64,000 nt of DNA from Streptomyces violaceusniger (GTDB lineage Bacteria; Actinomycetota; Actinomycetes; Streptomycetales; Streptomycetaceae), in NCBI GenBank assembly GCA_005405945.1, contig BJHW01000001.1:4836001-4900000 (forward strand), in the 5' to 3' direction. Within the stretch, counting starts at the first letter, position 1. Each line of letters starts with the position of its first letter. Of the stretch, positions 1-9,178 are shown in pieces. The notes under the pieces were generated by a model. The model had not been told where the DNA came from. It did not search any database and was given only the letters and a program-made list of their open reading frames with translations. Position numbers and translations under genes: made by a program.

Positions 1-58
1 CACAGCCTCCCTCGCGTAGGTGACGGGCCCGCCCGTCCCACCCGGGCAGGCTTCCCGG

Positions 59-175
59 CCACGCCGGGACGCCCACCCCGCATTCCGGGGCGGGCCGGGC
101 CACGCCGGGGCGCCCCTCCTCATAGCTGGGCGGGCTTGCCACGCCGGGGCGCCCGCCCCCTCACTCCGGGGCGGG
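59..175. repeat. Imperfect ~40-bp GC-rich direct repeats
   Basis: Three imperfect copies of a GC-rich unit beginning ccacgccggg start near positions 59, 100 and 139 (periods 41 and 39). Each can fold on itself (gccccgg against ccggggc). They lie just downstream of the minus-strand gene ending at 216, so they may act in transcription termination. No gene is supported in bases 1-215; the reading frames there are compositional artefacts. Confidence 0.5.
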
Positions 176-215
176 TCGCCCTCCACATCACGTCAGATCA
201 CGCCGGGCCGCCGCC

Positions 216-1235
216 TCACCCCGCGGCCGGGCCTCCCGAATCGTCGAGGTAGGGGCCCTCGCCGAGGCCGGTGCCGAAGCCCGGGTCGAGCCCGTCGGCC
301 GGGTCGCCGTCCGAACCCGGCGAGGCCGCCCCGGCCAGCGCCGCCTCCGGCTCGTCCACCACGGACTCGACCGACTCCACGGCCCCGAGCATCGACTCGA
401 CCACCGGATCCGTCACCGGGAGCGGGCCGCTCGGCGAGACCGACATCCCCGCCGGACCGGACCGGGCGGCCGGGTCGAGCAGCGCCTGGTACGGCCCGAC
501 GGCCCGGGCTCCGATCGCCCGCAGCGCCGCCCACATGGTGACCTGGTTCGCGGACAGCACGGGCATCCGCAGCTCCGCCTCCAGTTGCGGGATCACGTCG
601 TAGGTCGGCAGATTGGTGCAGCTGATGAAGAGCGCGTCGGTGGCCCCGACCACCGCCTGCCGGGCCATGTCGACCACATCGCGGTACGGCACCTTCCAGA
701 TGTGCCGGGTCAGTCCGAGGTACGCCCGCCCGGTGACGGTCATCCCGCCCTCGGCCAGGTACTCCTCCAGCGAGTCGGTGACCGACTGGGTGTACGGCGT
801 CACCACGGCGATCCGCCGGGCGCCGATCTCCCGCAGCGCCTCCAGCAGCGCGCCCGAGGTGGTCAGCGACGGGATCTCACCCGCCTGGGACATGGCCGCG
901 CACATCGCGCGCTCCCCGGCCACACCGCCGACGAAACTGCCCGAGGTGCACGCGTACGCCACCACTTCCGGTGCGACGGCCGCCAGCGCCTGCACCGCGT
1001 CGTGCAAGGTCTCGTGCTCACTCACGAGCCGCGCCAGGTCGAGGCTCACCTCGACGGGTACGAACGGGGTACGGGTGAGGTGGAGGGATACCTCGTCCGG
1101 CACCCAGCGCCACAGCTCACGGTCGAGTGCGAAGTCGAACGGTGCCACCACACCCACGCCGCGCTGCGGCTGTGGGCCACCCAGAAAAGAGACGTCCAAA
1201 GCGAGCCCCAATACGGAACGGAGGGACTGGACCAT
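216..1235 (-). CDS. Maleate isomerase / arylmalonate decarboxylase family protein (Asp/Glu racemase superfamily)
   Basis: About 339 residues. The fold is recognisable from two cysteine motifs typical of the Asp/Glu racemase superfamily, YACTSGSF near residue 100 and FISCTNLP near residue 210, which in known members form the catalytic cysteine pair. The last 60 residues are low-complexity and rich in Ala, Gly, Asp and Pro, longer than the usual family tail. I chose the ATG at 1235 because the upstream extension to 1334 begins with TTG and has atypical composition; no strong ribosome site supports either. It is divergent from the hydroxyacid dehydrogenase at 1407, with a 171-bp shared promoter region. 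Relatives occur in ectoine utilisation loci (EutA), and an ehu-like importer lies nearby, but the actual substrate is unknown. Confidence 0.7.
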   Translation of the reverse strand: MVQSLRSVLGLALDVSFLGGPQPQRGVGVVAPFDFALDRELWRWVPDEVSLHLTRTPFVPVEVSLDLARLVSEHETLHDAVQALAAVAPEVVAYACTSGSFVGGVAGERAMCAAMSQAGEIPSLTTSGALLEALREIGARRIAVVTPYTQSVTDSLEEYLAEGGMTVTGRAYLGLTRHIWKVPYRDVVDMARQAVVGATDALFISCTNLPTYDVIPQLEAELRMPVLSANQVTMWAALRAIGARAVGPYQALLDPAARSGPAGMSVSPSGPLPVTDPVVESMLGAVESVESVVDEPEAALAGAASPGSDGDPADGLDPGFGTGLGEGPYLDDSGGPAAG

Positions 1236-1383
1236 TGGCCAGAGATTTGGATGGAGAGAGCCGGCCTGATGCCGGGGACGCCGGGACAGATGCCGTTGTT
1301 GACGACGGTAGTTTCCGCTGCCTAGCGTGGTCAATCCTCAAACTGAGGCGCCTGCCCGCTCCTTCTTCAGGCAAACCCATCCA

Positions 1384-1395
1384 CGTTTCGAAACG
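1384..1395. promoter_or_regulatory. Perfect 12-bp palindrome, candidate operator
   Basis: The sequence cgtttcgaaacg is a perfect palindrome ending 11 bases before the ATG of the hydroxyacid dehydrogenase and inside the divergent promoter region shared with the maleate-isomerase-like gene. A related 10-mer, gcttcggaac, occurs at 4583-4592 between the divergent DUF3830 and ehuB genes. The IclR-family gene at 8059 is an obvious candidate binder, but that is inference. Confidence 0.35.
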
Positions 1396-1406
1396 GTTTC
1401 CCGCCT

Positions 1407-2351
1407 ATGTCCGAAAGCACAGTTGTCGTCTTCGGCGACCAGCCGCCGGTCCACCTGGACCGGGTGGCCGGCCGGGCCAAGGTGCTCGTCTGTGACGAGA
1501 ATTCGCTGCCCCAGGCGCTCCCCACCGCGGATGTACTCCTGGTCTGGGACTTCACCTCCGACGCGGTCCGCGACGCCTGGCCCGGCGAGGGCCCCGGCCG
1601 GCGTGGGTCCATACCGCGAGCGCGGGGTGGACCGGCTGCTCTGCCCCGAACTCGTCGCGTCCGACACCGTGTTGACCAATGCCCGAGGGGTCTTCGAGCA
1701 GCCGATCGCGGAGTACGTGGCCGGTCTGGTGATCGCCATGGCCAAGGACTTCCACGGAAGCTGGGAGCTGCAGCGGCAGCGACGCTGGCAGCACCGCGAG
1801 ACGATGCGGCTGGCCGGAACGCGTGCCGTGGTCGTGGGCGCGGGTCCCATCGGCCGGGCGATCGGCTCCACCCTGGCCGCGCTCGGCGTGGTGGTCGACC
1901 TGGTGGGCCGCACCGCCCGGCAGGGCGTGCGCGGCGGTGACGAGCTGCCCGAGCTGCTTCCGTCGGCCGACTGGGTGGTGAGCGCGGCACCGCTCACGGA
2001 TGCCAACCGCGGCATGTTCGACCGCACCGTCTTCGACCGGATGAAGCCCTCCGCCCGGTTCATCAACGTCGGCCGCGGCCCCTGGTCGTCGAGAAGGACC
2101 TTACGGCGGCCCTGGTCGCGCGGCGGATCGCCGGCGCGGCCCTGGACGTCTTCGAACACGAGCCGCTGGCCTCGGACGATCCCCTGTGGGACGTGCCCGG
2201 GCTGTTCGTCTCGCCCCATATGAGCGGCGACACGGTCGGGTGGCGCGACCACCTGGCCGACCAGTTCCAGGACAACTACGAGCGCTGGTGCGCGGGCGAA
2301 CCACTGCTCAACATCGTCGACAAACGCCTCGGGTACGTACCGGTGGACTGA
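1407..2351 (+). CDS. D-2-hydroxyacid dehydrogenase, NAD-binding (three apparent frameshifts)
   Basis: NAD-dependent reduction or oxidation of a 2-hydroxy acid. Read across three frames it gives a continuous protein of about 315 residues, the normal family length: N-terminal substrate domain, Rossmann motif VVVGAGPIGRAIG, the INVGRG motif, then AALDVFEHEPL and the catalytic histidine motif SPHMSGDT. Frame changes occur at C4 (1592-1595), G4 (1624-1627) and C4 (2079-2082). In each case one extra base in the run restores the expected family sequence, and three added bases make the total length divisible by three. I therefore treat them as sequencing or assembly losses. The gene is followed 25 bases later by the amidase. 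Confidence 0.75.
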
Positions 2352-2376
2352 TCGCAGGACCTGAACGGAGAGCCGG

Positions 2377-3791
2377 ATGACCGACATTCACGACCTGACA
2401 GCCGTTCAACTCGTCGAGCGCTACGCCTCCGGCGAACTCTCCCCCGTCGAGGCGACCCGTGCCGTCCTCCATCGGATCGAGCAGATTCAGCCAGAGGTGA
2501 ACGCCTTCACCCGGGTGGACGCCGAGGGCGCGCTGCGGCAGGCGGAGGAGTCCGCCGAGCGGTGGCGGCGCGGGGCCCCGGCGGGTCTGGTGGACGGCGT
2601 TCCGGTGTCGGTGAAGGACATCCTGCTGCAGCGCGGCGCCCCCACGCTGCGCGGTTCGCGGACCGTACGGCCGAGGGCCGGGCGTGGGACGAGGACGCGC
2701 CCTCGGTGGCGCGGCTGCGCGAGCACGGCGCGGTGTTCGTGGGGAAGACCACGACCCCGGAGTTCGGCTGGAAGGGCGTCACCGACAGCCCGGTCCACGG
2801 GGTCACCGGCAATCCGTACGACCCCCAGCGGACAGCGGGCGGCTCCAGTGGCGGCAGCGCGGCCGCGGTCGCGCTGGGCGCGGGTCCGCTGAGCCTGGGG
2901 ACGGACGGCGGGGGCTCGGTCCGTATCCCGGCGGCCTTCTGCGGCATCTTCGCGTTGAAACCCACCTATGGGAGGGTTCCGCTCTATCCGGCGAGCGCGT
3001 TCGGCACCCTGGCCCATGTGGGGCCGATGACCCGGGACGCGGCGGACGCGGCGCTGCTGATGGATGTGATCTCCGGCCCGGACTGGCGCGACTGGTCCCA
3101 GCTGGGCCCCGCCGAGGGCAGCTTCCGGGAGGCGCTCGCCTCCGGCGGGGGCGGGGTGGACGGCCTGCGGGTGGCCTACAGCCCCGCGCTCGGCGGCGCG
3201 GCCGTGGTCGACCCGGAGGTGGCCGCGTCGGTGCGGCGGGCGGTGGACCTGCTGGCGGAGCTGGGCGCGGTGGTCGAGGAGATCGACCCGGGGTTCGAGG
3301 ACCCGGTGGAGGCGTTCCACACGCTGTGGTTCAGCGGCGCGGCCCGGGTGGTGCAGCCGCTGGGACAGGAGGACTGGGAGCTGCTGGACCCGGGGCTGCG
3401 CGAGATCTGCGCCCAGGGTGCGTCGTACAGCGCGCTGGACTATCTGGCGGCCGTGGATGTGCGGATGGCCCTCGGCCATGCCATGGGGCGGTTCCACTCC
3501 GCGTACGACCTGCTGGTCACCCCGACGCTGCCGATCACCGCGTTCGAGGCGGGGGTCGAGGTGCCCAAGGGGTCGGAGCACACGCGGTGGACCGGCTGGA
3601 CGCCGTTCACCTACCCGTTCAACCTGACCCAGCAGCCCGCGGCGTCGGTGCCGTGCGGCCTGAGCGGCGCGGGCCTGCCGATCGGGGTGCAGCTGGTGGG
3701 CGCGCGCCATGCGGACGCGCTCGTGCTGCGCGCGGCGCACGCGCTGTTCGAGGCGGGGCTGGCGGACGGGGTGCGCCCGCCGGCGACGTAA
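2377..3791 (+). CDS. Amidase signature family hydrolase (one apparent frameshift)
   Basis: Amide hydrolase with the Ser-cisSer-Lys triad of the amidase signature family: the lysine is in VSVKD near residue 80, and the glycine/serine-rich loop GGSSGGSAAA with GTDGGGSVRIPA follows. About 471 residues, normal for the family. The N-terminal 97 residues and the rest are in different frames; the break is near 2669-2672, and one missing base there restores homology and a length divisible by three. Start ATG 2377 lies 25 bases after the dehydrogenase stop, suggesting a shared transcript. It may deaminate an amide taken up by the ABC importer downstream, but the substrate cannot be read from the sequence. 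Confidence 0.8.
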
Positions 3792-3842
3792 CGCCCGCTG
3801 CCCGCGGCCCGGGGCGGAGCGGCCCGGGCACGGCCCATGCGG

Positions 3843-4053
3843 TACGCCGGGCGGCGAGCCGAGGGCCTGCGCTCGGGGCGCGAGCCAAGGTCCACACCGG
3901 GCGCGAGCCGAGCGCCCGTGCCCGATGCGAGCCGAGGTCCACACCGGGCGCGAGCCGAGCGCCCGTGCCCGATGCGAGCCGAGGTCCACACCGGGCGCGA
4001 GCCGAGGGCCTGCGCCCGGCATGAGCCGAGGTGTTCACTGAGCGCGAGCCGAG
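3843..4053. repeat. 47-bp tandem repeat, about 4.5 copies
   Basis: Units starting gtccacaccgggcgcgag recur at 3890, 3937 and 3984, with degenerate copies at 3843 and 4031, giving an exact 47-bp period. The array fills the gap between the convergent amidase and DUF3830 genes and stops at the DUF3830 stop codon. 47 is not a multiple of three, so the array does not code a repeat protein; it is best seen as a non-coding minisatellite. Confidence 0.8.
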
Positions 4054-4055
4054 GT

Positions 4056-4565
4056 CTACGCGCGGCGGAAGTTCAGCGTCTCCCCCAGCGCCCCCGCGCG
4101 CCACAGGTCCTGGCAGGCGTCGGCCATGCGGTCGAGGCCGTCCACGACCGCGCCCCAGACGATCCCCGGCACCCAGCCCGCGTCGCCGTTGATCAGCAGG
4201 TTGTTCCGCTCGTAGAAGAGCGCCAGGTCGATCACCTGCCGCCGCCCCTGGTGCTTGGCCTCGGTCTCGTATCCGTACGACTTGGTCCCGAGCTGGGTGT
4301 CCGTGAAGGTGAAGTAGCACAGGTCGCCGGGGATCGGGGTGATCGTCGGGTTCTCCAGGGGCGGCTCCTCGGGCGCGAACGGGGGCAGCAGCGCGTAGAT
4401 CTCGTTGCGCGCGTACTTCGCGTGATACACATCACCCCCGAGCGGCAGCGCGTTCCACACCGCCTCGCAGGTGATCGGCGCGAGATCGTCAAGGAGCTTG
4501 GCCGTGCAGCTCACCCCGCGCTTGTCGAGCGAGACCTCGATGAACCGGTCGGCTCGGTCAACCAT
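4056..4565 (-). CDS. DUF3830 family protein
   Basis: 169 residues matching the DUF3830 family pattern: a beta-rich protein with the segments CEAVWNALPLGGDVYHAKYA and PGDLCYFTF. The function is not established. The start at 4565 is supported by a good ribosome site (ctggagg) seven bases upstream. It is divergent from ehuB. In other bacteria, DUF3830 genes sit beside amidase, maleate-isomerase-like and amino-acid-type ABC genes, as here, which suggests a role in binding or processing the transported compound. No signal peptide is visible, so it should be cytoplasmic. Confidence 0.75.
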   Translation of the reverse strand: MVDRADRFIEVSLDKRGVSCTAKLLDDLAPITCEAVWNALPLGGDVYHAKYARNEIYALLPPFAPEEPPLENPTITPIPGDLCYFTFTDTQLGTKSYGYETEAKHQGRRQVIDLALFYERNNLLINGDAGWVPGIVWGAVVDGLDRMADACQDLWRAGALGETLNFRRA

Positions 4566-4685
4566 CGACTTTCCTCCAGGTCGCTTCGGAACCAGTCCTG
4601 TCCCAGGGGACTACCCAGACATCGGCTGTATCAAGGGCCGGAAACGGCCCGCATACATTTGCCGGAGTCGGGTAGCCGCGCGCCC

Positions 4686-5609
4686 ATGGCTCCACCACGT
4701 GGGAAAGACACCGATAGCAGAGAAACAGCAAAAATGGGCCCGAGTCGCCGCGCTCTTCTCGCCGGCGGTGCGGCCCTGGGTCTGCTGGGCGCGGCCGGCT
4801 GCAGCCGGGTGTCCGGCTCGGGCGCCGAGGACGGGGGCAATCTGCTGGAGCGGCTGCGGTCGCAAGGGACGGTCCGGCTGGGAATTGCGGGGGAGATCCC
4901 ATTCGGCTACATCGACAAGAACGGCGAGTTCACCGGCGAGGCGCCGGAGATCGCGAAAATCATCTTCAAGCGGCTGGGCGTGCCCAAGGTCCAGCCGGTG
5001 CCGACCGAGTTCGGCTCGCTCATTCCGGGCCTTCGCTCGCAGCAGTTCGACGTGGTCTCGGCGGGGATGTACATCAACCCCGAGCGCTGCGCCCAGGTGA
5101 TCTTCTCCGACCCCGACTACCGCATGCGTGACGCGTTCATCGTGCGCAAGGGGAACCCCAAGAACCTCCACAATTACGACGACATCGCCAAGCAGAAGGC
5201 CAAAATGGCCACCGGTACCGCATACGCCCAGATCGGCTATGCGGAGGACGCCGGGATCAAGCAGAGCGACATGCTGATCCTCCCCGACCAGCTGGCCGGA
5301 CTGCTGGCCGTGGAACAGGGCCGGGCCGATGTCTTCGCGGGCACGACCGTGACCGTCCACAACGTGGTGAAGCAGCGGAACAGCCGGCAGGCCGAGGCCA
5401 CCGAGCCGTTCCAGGCGTACGTCGGCGGCAAACCGGACATCGGCGCAGGCGGCTTCGCCTTCCGCCCCGAGGAGACCAAGCTCCGGGACGCCTTCAATGT
5501 GGAGCTGCACAAGATGAAGAAGAGCGGCGAGCTGCTGCGCGTCGTGCGGCCCTTCGGTTTCACCAAGGAAGAGATGACCGATCTGACCGCCAAGGAGCTG
5601 TGCTCATGA
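4686..5609 (+). CDS. ehuB: Ectoine/amino-acid-type ABC transporter substrate-binding lipoprotein
   Basis: Extracellular solute-binding protein (family 3) of a polar amino acid or ectoine importer. The N-terminus has a twin-arginine-like stretch PSRRALLAGG and a lipobox LLGAAGC, so it is an exported lipoprotein, possibly via Tat. The binding-protein body includes GIAGEIPFGYID, PGLRSQQFDVVSAGMY and DVFAG. About 307 residues from ATG 4686; an in-frame ATG at 4734 (MGPSRRALL) is also possible. It overlaps the permease gene by four bases (ATGA) at 5606, so the four transporter genes form one translationally coupled operon. The assignment to ectoine rests on overall resemblance to EhuB; the real ligand may differ. 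Confidence 0.75.
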   Translation: MAPPRGKDTDSRETAKMGPSRRALLAGGAALGLLGAAGCSRVSGSGAEDGGNLLERLRSQGTVRLGIAGEIPFGYIDKNGEFTGEAPEIAKIIFKRLGVPKVQPVPTEFGSLIPGLRSQQFDVVSAGMYINPERCAQVIFSDPDYRMRDAFIVRKGNPKNLHNYDDIAKQKAKMATGTAYAQIGYAEDAGIKQSDMLILPDQLAGLLAVEQGRADVFAGTTVTVHNVVKQRNSRQAEATEPFQAYVGGKPDIGAGGFAFRPEETKLRDAFNVELHKMKKSGELLRVVRPFGFTKEEMTDLTAKELCS

Positions 5610-6358
5610 CGGCCGGACTGTGGGAAAACTGGCTTCTTCCGGGCGTCTGGATCACCATCCAGCTGACCCTGTACAGCGCGGTCTTCGCGGCCGTCGTGGC
5701 GTTCGGCATCGGGATCGCGCGCACCTCCCGGCTGTGGATCGTCCGCTTCCTGACCGGCTTCTATGTGGAGGTCTTCCGCGGCACCTCGGCCCTGGTGCTG
5801 ATGTTCTGGCTGTTCTTCGTGATGCCGCTGGCGTTCCAGTACCAGCTCGTGCCGATGTGGGCCGCGGTGCTGGCGCTGGGCCTCACTTACGGGGCGTACG
5901 GTTCGGAGATCGTGCGCGGCGCGATCGCCGCGGTGGCCCCGGCGCAGCGCGAGGCGGCCATCGCGCTCAGCTTCACGCCCGCGCAGCGGATGCGCCGGGT
6001 GATCCTGCCGCAGGCGATCCCGGAGATGATCCCGCCCTTCAACAACCTACTGATCGAGCTGTTGAAGGCGACCGCCCTGGTCTCCGCGGTGAGCGTCGCC
6101 GACATCACCTTCGCCGCCCAGCTCTCGCGGCTGGCGACCGGTGACAGCCTGGAGATCTACGCGATCATCCTGGTCCTCTACTTCGTGCTGGCCTTCGTCC
6201 TCACCCGGCTGATGCGGCTGCTGGAGCGGCGCGCCAAGGCGGGCATCGGCCAGGCCCCCGTGAAGTCGGACAAGGGCCCGCTGGTCACCCGGAAGCTGTC
6301 GCCGCGCCAGGAGGCCGAGCAGTCGTCCAACATCATCACGGCGGGAGGTGCCCAGTGA
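5606..6358 (+). CDS. ehuC: Amino-acid/ectoine ABC transporter permease 1
   Basis: Inner-membrane permease of the HisMQ/GlnP type, about 250 residues with several hydrophobic helices. It has the coupling-loop signature EAAIALSFTPAQRMRRVILPQA that contacts the ATPase. The start ATG at 5606 overlaps the ehuB stop. The C-terminal tail after the last helix (residues 215-250) is charged and longer than typical. It ends in a GTGA overlap with the next permease, implying stoichiometric production with its partner. Confidence 0.85.
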   Translation: MTAGLWENWLLPGVWITIQLTLYSAVFAAVVAFGIGIARTSRLWIVRFLTGFYVEVFRGTSALVLMFWLFFVMPLAFQYQLVPMWAAVLALGLTYGAYGSEIVRGAIAAVAPAQREAAIALSFTPAQRMRRVILPQAIPEMIPPFNNLLIELLKATALVSAVSVADITFAAQLSRLATGDSLEIYAIILVLYFVLAFVLTRLMRLLERRAKAGIGQAPVKSDKGPLVTRKLSPRQEAEQSSNIITAGGAQ

Positions 6359-7005
6359 GCTGGAACTGGGATGTGGCGAAGGACTTCCTCCCCGAGCTGG
6401 GCAACGGACTGCTGATCACCCTGGAGGCGACCGCCCTGGGCTCGGTCCTGGCGTTCGCGCTCGGCCTGGTGTGGGCGATGGCCTTCCGCTCGCCGACCCG
6501 CTTCATACGCTGGCCGGTGGCGGCGATCGTGGAGTTCATCCGCAACACGCCGCTGCTGGTGCAGCTGTTCTTCTTCTACTACGTGCTGCCGACCTGGGAC
6601 ATCAAGTTCTCGGCGCTCACCACCGGGGTGATCGCGCTCGGTCTGCACTACTCGACGTACACCGCCGAGGTCTACCGGGCCGGTATCGACGGTGTGCCCA
6701 AGGGCCAGTGGGAGGCGGCGACCGCGCTCAGCCTCTCCCGCGGCCGTACCTGGACCGCGGTGATCCTGCCGCAGGCCATTCGCCGGGTGGTGCCCGCACT
6801 GGGCAACTACGTCATCGCGATGCTGAAGGACTCCCCGATGCTCGCGCTGATCGGCGTCGTCGACATGCTGCAGAAGGCGCGCGCGGAGGGCGCGTCGTCC
6901 TTCCAGTACATCGAGCCCTACACGATGGTCGGCATCGCCTTCATCCTCATCGCCTATCCGGCTTCCCTTCTGATGCGAGCCCTGGAGCGTCGTCTTGGCC
7001 ACTGA
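6355..7005 (+). CDS. ehuD: Amino-acid/ectoine ABC transporter permease 2
   Basis: Second permease subunit, 216 residues, starting with GTG in a four-base overlap with the previous stop. It has an N-terminal hydrophobic helix (GNGLLITLEATALGS), the IRNTPLLVQLFFFYY motif typical of the HisM family, and the EAATALSLSRGRTW coupling loop. It would pair with the upstream permease in the membrane to form the translocation pore. Its 3' end overlaps the ATPase gene by 11 bases. Confidence 0.87.
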   Translation: MSWNWDVAKDFLPELGNGLLITLEATALGSVLAFALGLVWAMAFRSPTRFIRWPVAAIVEFIRNTPLLVQLFFFYYVLPTWDIKFSALTTGVIALGLHYSTYTAEVYRAGIDGVPKGQWEAATALSLSRGRTWTAVILPQAIRRVVPALGNYVIAMLKDSPMLALIGVVDMLQKARAEGASSFQYIEPYTMVGIAFILIAYPASLLMRALERRLGH

Positions 7006-7798
7006 AACCGACCACACGAACCCTGCCGTGGACGGCAGTGAACTGATCCGCTTCGACCAGGTGACCAAGCGCTTCGGCAGCAATACGGTCCTGGACAACC
7101 TCGACTTCTCGGTCTCCTCCGGCAAGCACGTCACCCTGATCGGCCCCTCGGGCTCGGGCAAGACCACGATCCTGCGGCTGCTGATGACGCTGATCAAGCC
7201 GGACGAGGGCACGATCAAGGTCGACGGCGACTACCTGACCCATGAGGACAGGGCCGGCAAGCTGGTCCCGGCGGGCGAGAAGCACACCAGAGAGGTGCGC
7301 AAGAAGATCGGAATGGTCTTCCAGCAGTTCAACCTCTTTCCCAATATGCGCGTACTGCGGAACATCACCGAGGCCCCGGTGCATGTGCTGGGCCTCAGCA
7401 AGGACGAGGCCGAGACCCGCGCCCGGGAGTTGCTCGACCTGGTCGGCCTGGGCGACAAGTGCGACGCGTACCCGACGCAGCTGTCCGGCGGGCAGCAGCA
7501 GCGGGTGGCGATCGCCCGGGCGCTGGCGATGCGGCCGCAGGTGATGCTGCTGGACGAGGTGACGTCGGCGCTGGACCCGGAGCTGGTGGCCGGGGTGCTG
7601 GATGTGCTGCGTGACATCGCTCACACAACGGACATCACCATGCTCTGTGTCACCCATGAGATGAACTTCGCGCGGGACATATCCGATGATGTGCTGATGT
7701 TCGACGCGGGCCGGGTGATCGAGTCCGGACCGCCGGAGAAGATCTTCACCGAGCCGGAGCACGAGCGGACGAGGGAGTTCCTGAGCGCGGTCCTCTAG
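6995..7798 (+). CDS. ehuA: Amino-acid/ectoine ABC transporter ATP-binding protein
   Basis: Cytoplasmic ATPase that powers the importer. It has Walker A (GPSGSGKTT), the Q-loop (MVFQQFNLFPNM), the signature LSGGQQQR, Walker B (VMLLDEVTSALD) and the H-loop (CVTHEM), all in normal order over 267 residues. The start is TTG at 6995, inside the end of the permease gene. This is the last gene of the transporter operon, and a strong hairpin follows about 95 bases after the stop. Confidence 0.9.
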   Translation: MATETDHTNPAVDGSELIRFDQVTKRFGSNTVLDNLDFSVSSGKHVTLIGPSGSGKTTILRLLMTLIKPDEGTIKVDGDYLTHEDRAGKLVPAGEKHTREVRKKIGMVFQQFNLFPNMRVLRNITEAPVHVLGLSKDEAETRARELLDLVGLGDKCDAYPTQLSGGQQQRVAIARALAMRPQVMLLDEVTSALDPELVAGVLDVLRDIAHTTDITMLCVTHEMNFARDISDDVLMFDAGRVIESGPPEKIFTEPEHERTREFLSAVL

Positions 7799-7891
7799 GG
7801 TCCTTCTGGCGGATGGCCCCGCCCCTGCCGGGCCGATCACCCGACCCCTGACGGGCTGATCGTCCGGTCCCCGCCGGGCCCGGTTCGGCGC

Positions 7892-7918
7892 TGCCCCCGC
7901 GACCCTCCCGCGGGGGCA
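7892..7918 (+). terminator. Hairpin terminator after the ehu operon
   Basis: A perfect 10-bp stem (tgcccccgcg / cgcgggggca) with a 7-base loop lies 94 bases downstream of the ehuA stop. There is no T-run, as is common in Streptomyces terminators. Confidence 0.6.
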
Positions 7919-8058
7919 CGCCATTGTCATATGCGGCCGACATACGCCCCTGCTGACCGGGGCCGATACGCCTCGGCAATATCCTCAACAGCCGATCCGG
8001 ATAAGCCCCTTGGCGGTTATCGTGATACAAAGCCACGCCAACCTGCGAGGGGGAAATC

Positions 8059-8819
8059 GTGGCGCTCAGGCCCGAGCCGACCGCGCCGTTCCACTCGGTG
8101 CAGCACGCCCTCCGCATCCTGGAGGTCGTCGCCAAACACTCGTCCGGCGTCAGCGACATCATGCTCGCCCGGGAGACCCGGCTACCGGCCCACCAGCTCG
8201 CCGATCTGCTGCGGATGCTGCGCCGCGAGGGCTATGTGGAGCAGATCGCCGACGGCGCCTACGTCGGTGGCAACGCCCTGACCCTGCTGGGCTCCGCCGC
8301 CCCGACCGCGGCCACGCCGTCCGGGACAAGCTCCAGCAGTCCCTCATCACCCTGCGCGACTCGGTGGGCGCGGCGGTCTACCTCAGCCGCTATGTGGACG
8401 GCGAAATCAAGATCACGCAGTACGCGGACGGGCCGCGCACCCCCAAGGTCAACGAGTGGGTGGACTTCCGCTCCGCCGGGCACGCCATGGCGCTCGGCAA
8501 ATGCCTGCTCACCCAGCTCGACCACGACAGCCGCCGCGACCACCTCGCCCGCCACAAGACGGTGCGGCTCACCTCCCGGACCACCACCAACGAGAAGGTG
8601 CTGTTCCGCAAGCTGGACAGCCAGCCCGCCACCGTCCCCGTCCTTGACCTGCAAGAATACGCCGTCGGCACGGTCTGTGCGGCGGTCCCGATCAGCGCCG
8701 GGCGCTCGGTGGGCTGCCTGGCCCTCTCCCTCCCCCTGGCCCATGCCCACCGCCTCCGCCAGGCCGCCTACACCCTCAACCGCGAGGCGGCCCCGATGCT
8801 GCTCTCCCTCTCCATCTGA
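8059..8819 (+). CDS. IclR-family transcriptional regulator (one apparent frameshift)
   Basis: About 253 residues once one base is restored. The N-terminal winged helix-turn-helix (HALRILEVVAKHSSGVSDIM... LLRMLRREGYVE) is in one frame. The C-terminal effector domain (QSLITLRDSVGAAVYLSRYV..., SAGHAMALGKCLL, AVPISAGRSVGCLALSL) is in another. The break is at the C4 run 8300-8303. The start is GTG 8059 with a gaggggg ribosome site. It lies directly downstream of the transporter operon and is likely the local regulator of the uptake/amidase genes, responding to a small acid; this is inferred from position and family. Confidence 0.78.
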
Positions 8820-8947
8820 GCCGTCCGTCCGAGCCGCCTCCACCCGAGCCGCCCGGCCCCGGCCGCCCGGAGGCGCCCCGGCCTTGCCCCGGAGAGCGGT
8901 GGTCAAAACCACCCCTCCGGACCAGGTAGTATTTATGTCGTCAGCAG

Positions 8948-9021
8948 GCGCCGCTAGCTCAGTTGGTTAGAGCAGCTGACTCTTAATCAGCGGGTCCGGG
9001 GTTCGAGTCCCTGGCGGCGCA
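8948..9021 (+). tRNA. tRNA-Lys (anticodon CTT), copy 1
   Basis: A 74-nt cloverleaf: acceptor GCGCCGC pairs with GCGGCGC, the anticodon stem is gctga/tcagc around loop ctCTTaa, and the T-arm loop is ttcgagt. CCA is not fully encoded (acc then g). A TAGTAT-like -10 box lies about 20 bases upstream. The gene and 10 flanking bases are identical to the second copy at 44262. Confidence 0.95.
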
Positions 9022-9032
9022 CCGTGGCATTG

Positions 9033-9069
9033 GTCTGGGGCCTCTCGGTTTTTCCGAGAGGCCCCAGAC
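9033..9069 (+). terminator. Rho-independent terminator after tRNA-Lys
   Basis: A perfect 16-bp stem, left arm 9033-9048 and right arm 9054-9069, around a TTTTT loop, 12 bases after the tRNA. Confidence 0.85.
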
Positions 9070-9178
9070 GCGTTTCTCACCGTCACGCCCCTTCACTCTC
9101 AGGAGTGATCCGCTACGGATTGCGCCCCCGTCGCGTCGACGCCCGGAACACTGGCTTCATCCAGGAAAGGGGTGCAAC

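Noticed and set aside
3843..4053. CRISPR array
   Set aside because: The units are contiguous 47-bp tandem copies without unique spacers, and no cas genes are present.
3837..4685. Upstream extension of ehuB through the 47-bp repeats and antisense to DUF3830
   Set aside because: The DUF3830 gene has clear family motifs and a strong ribosome site; the extension would add ~280 unlike residues before a standard lipoprotein signal.
8898..8913. Inverted repeat ggtggt-caaa-accacc as an operator
   Set aside because: The short arms and its place between the IclR end and the tRNA promoter are equally consistent with a weak terminator. There is not enough to call it.
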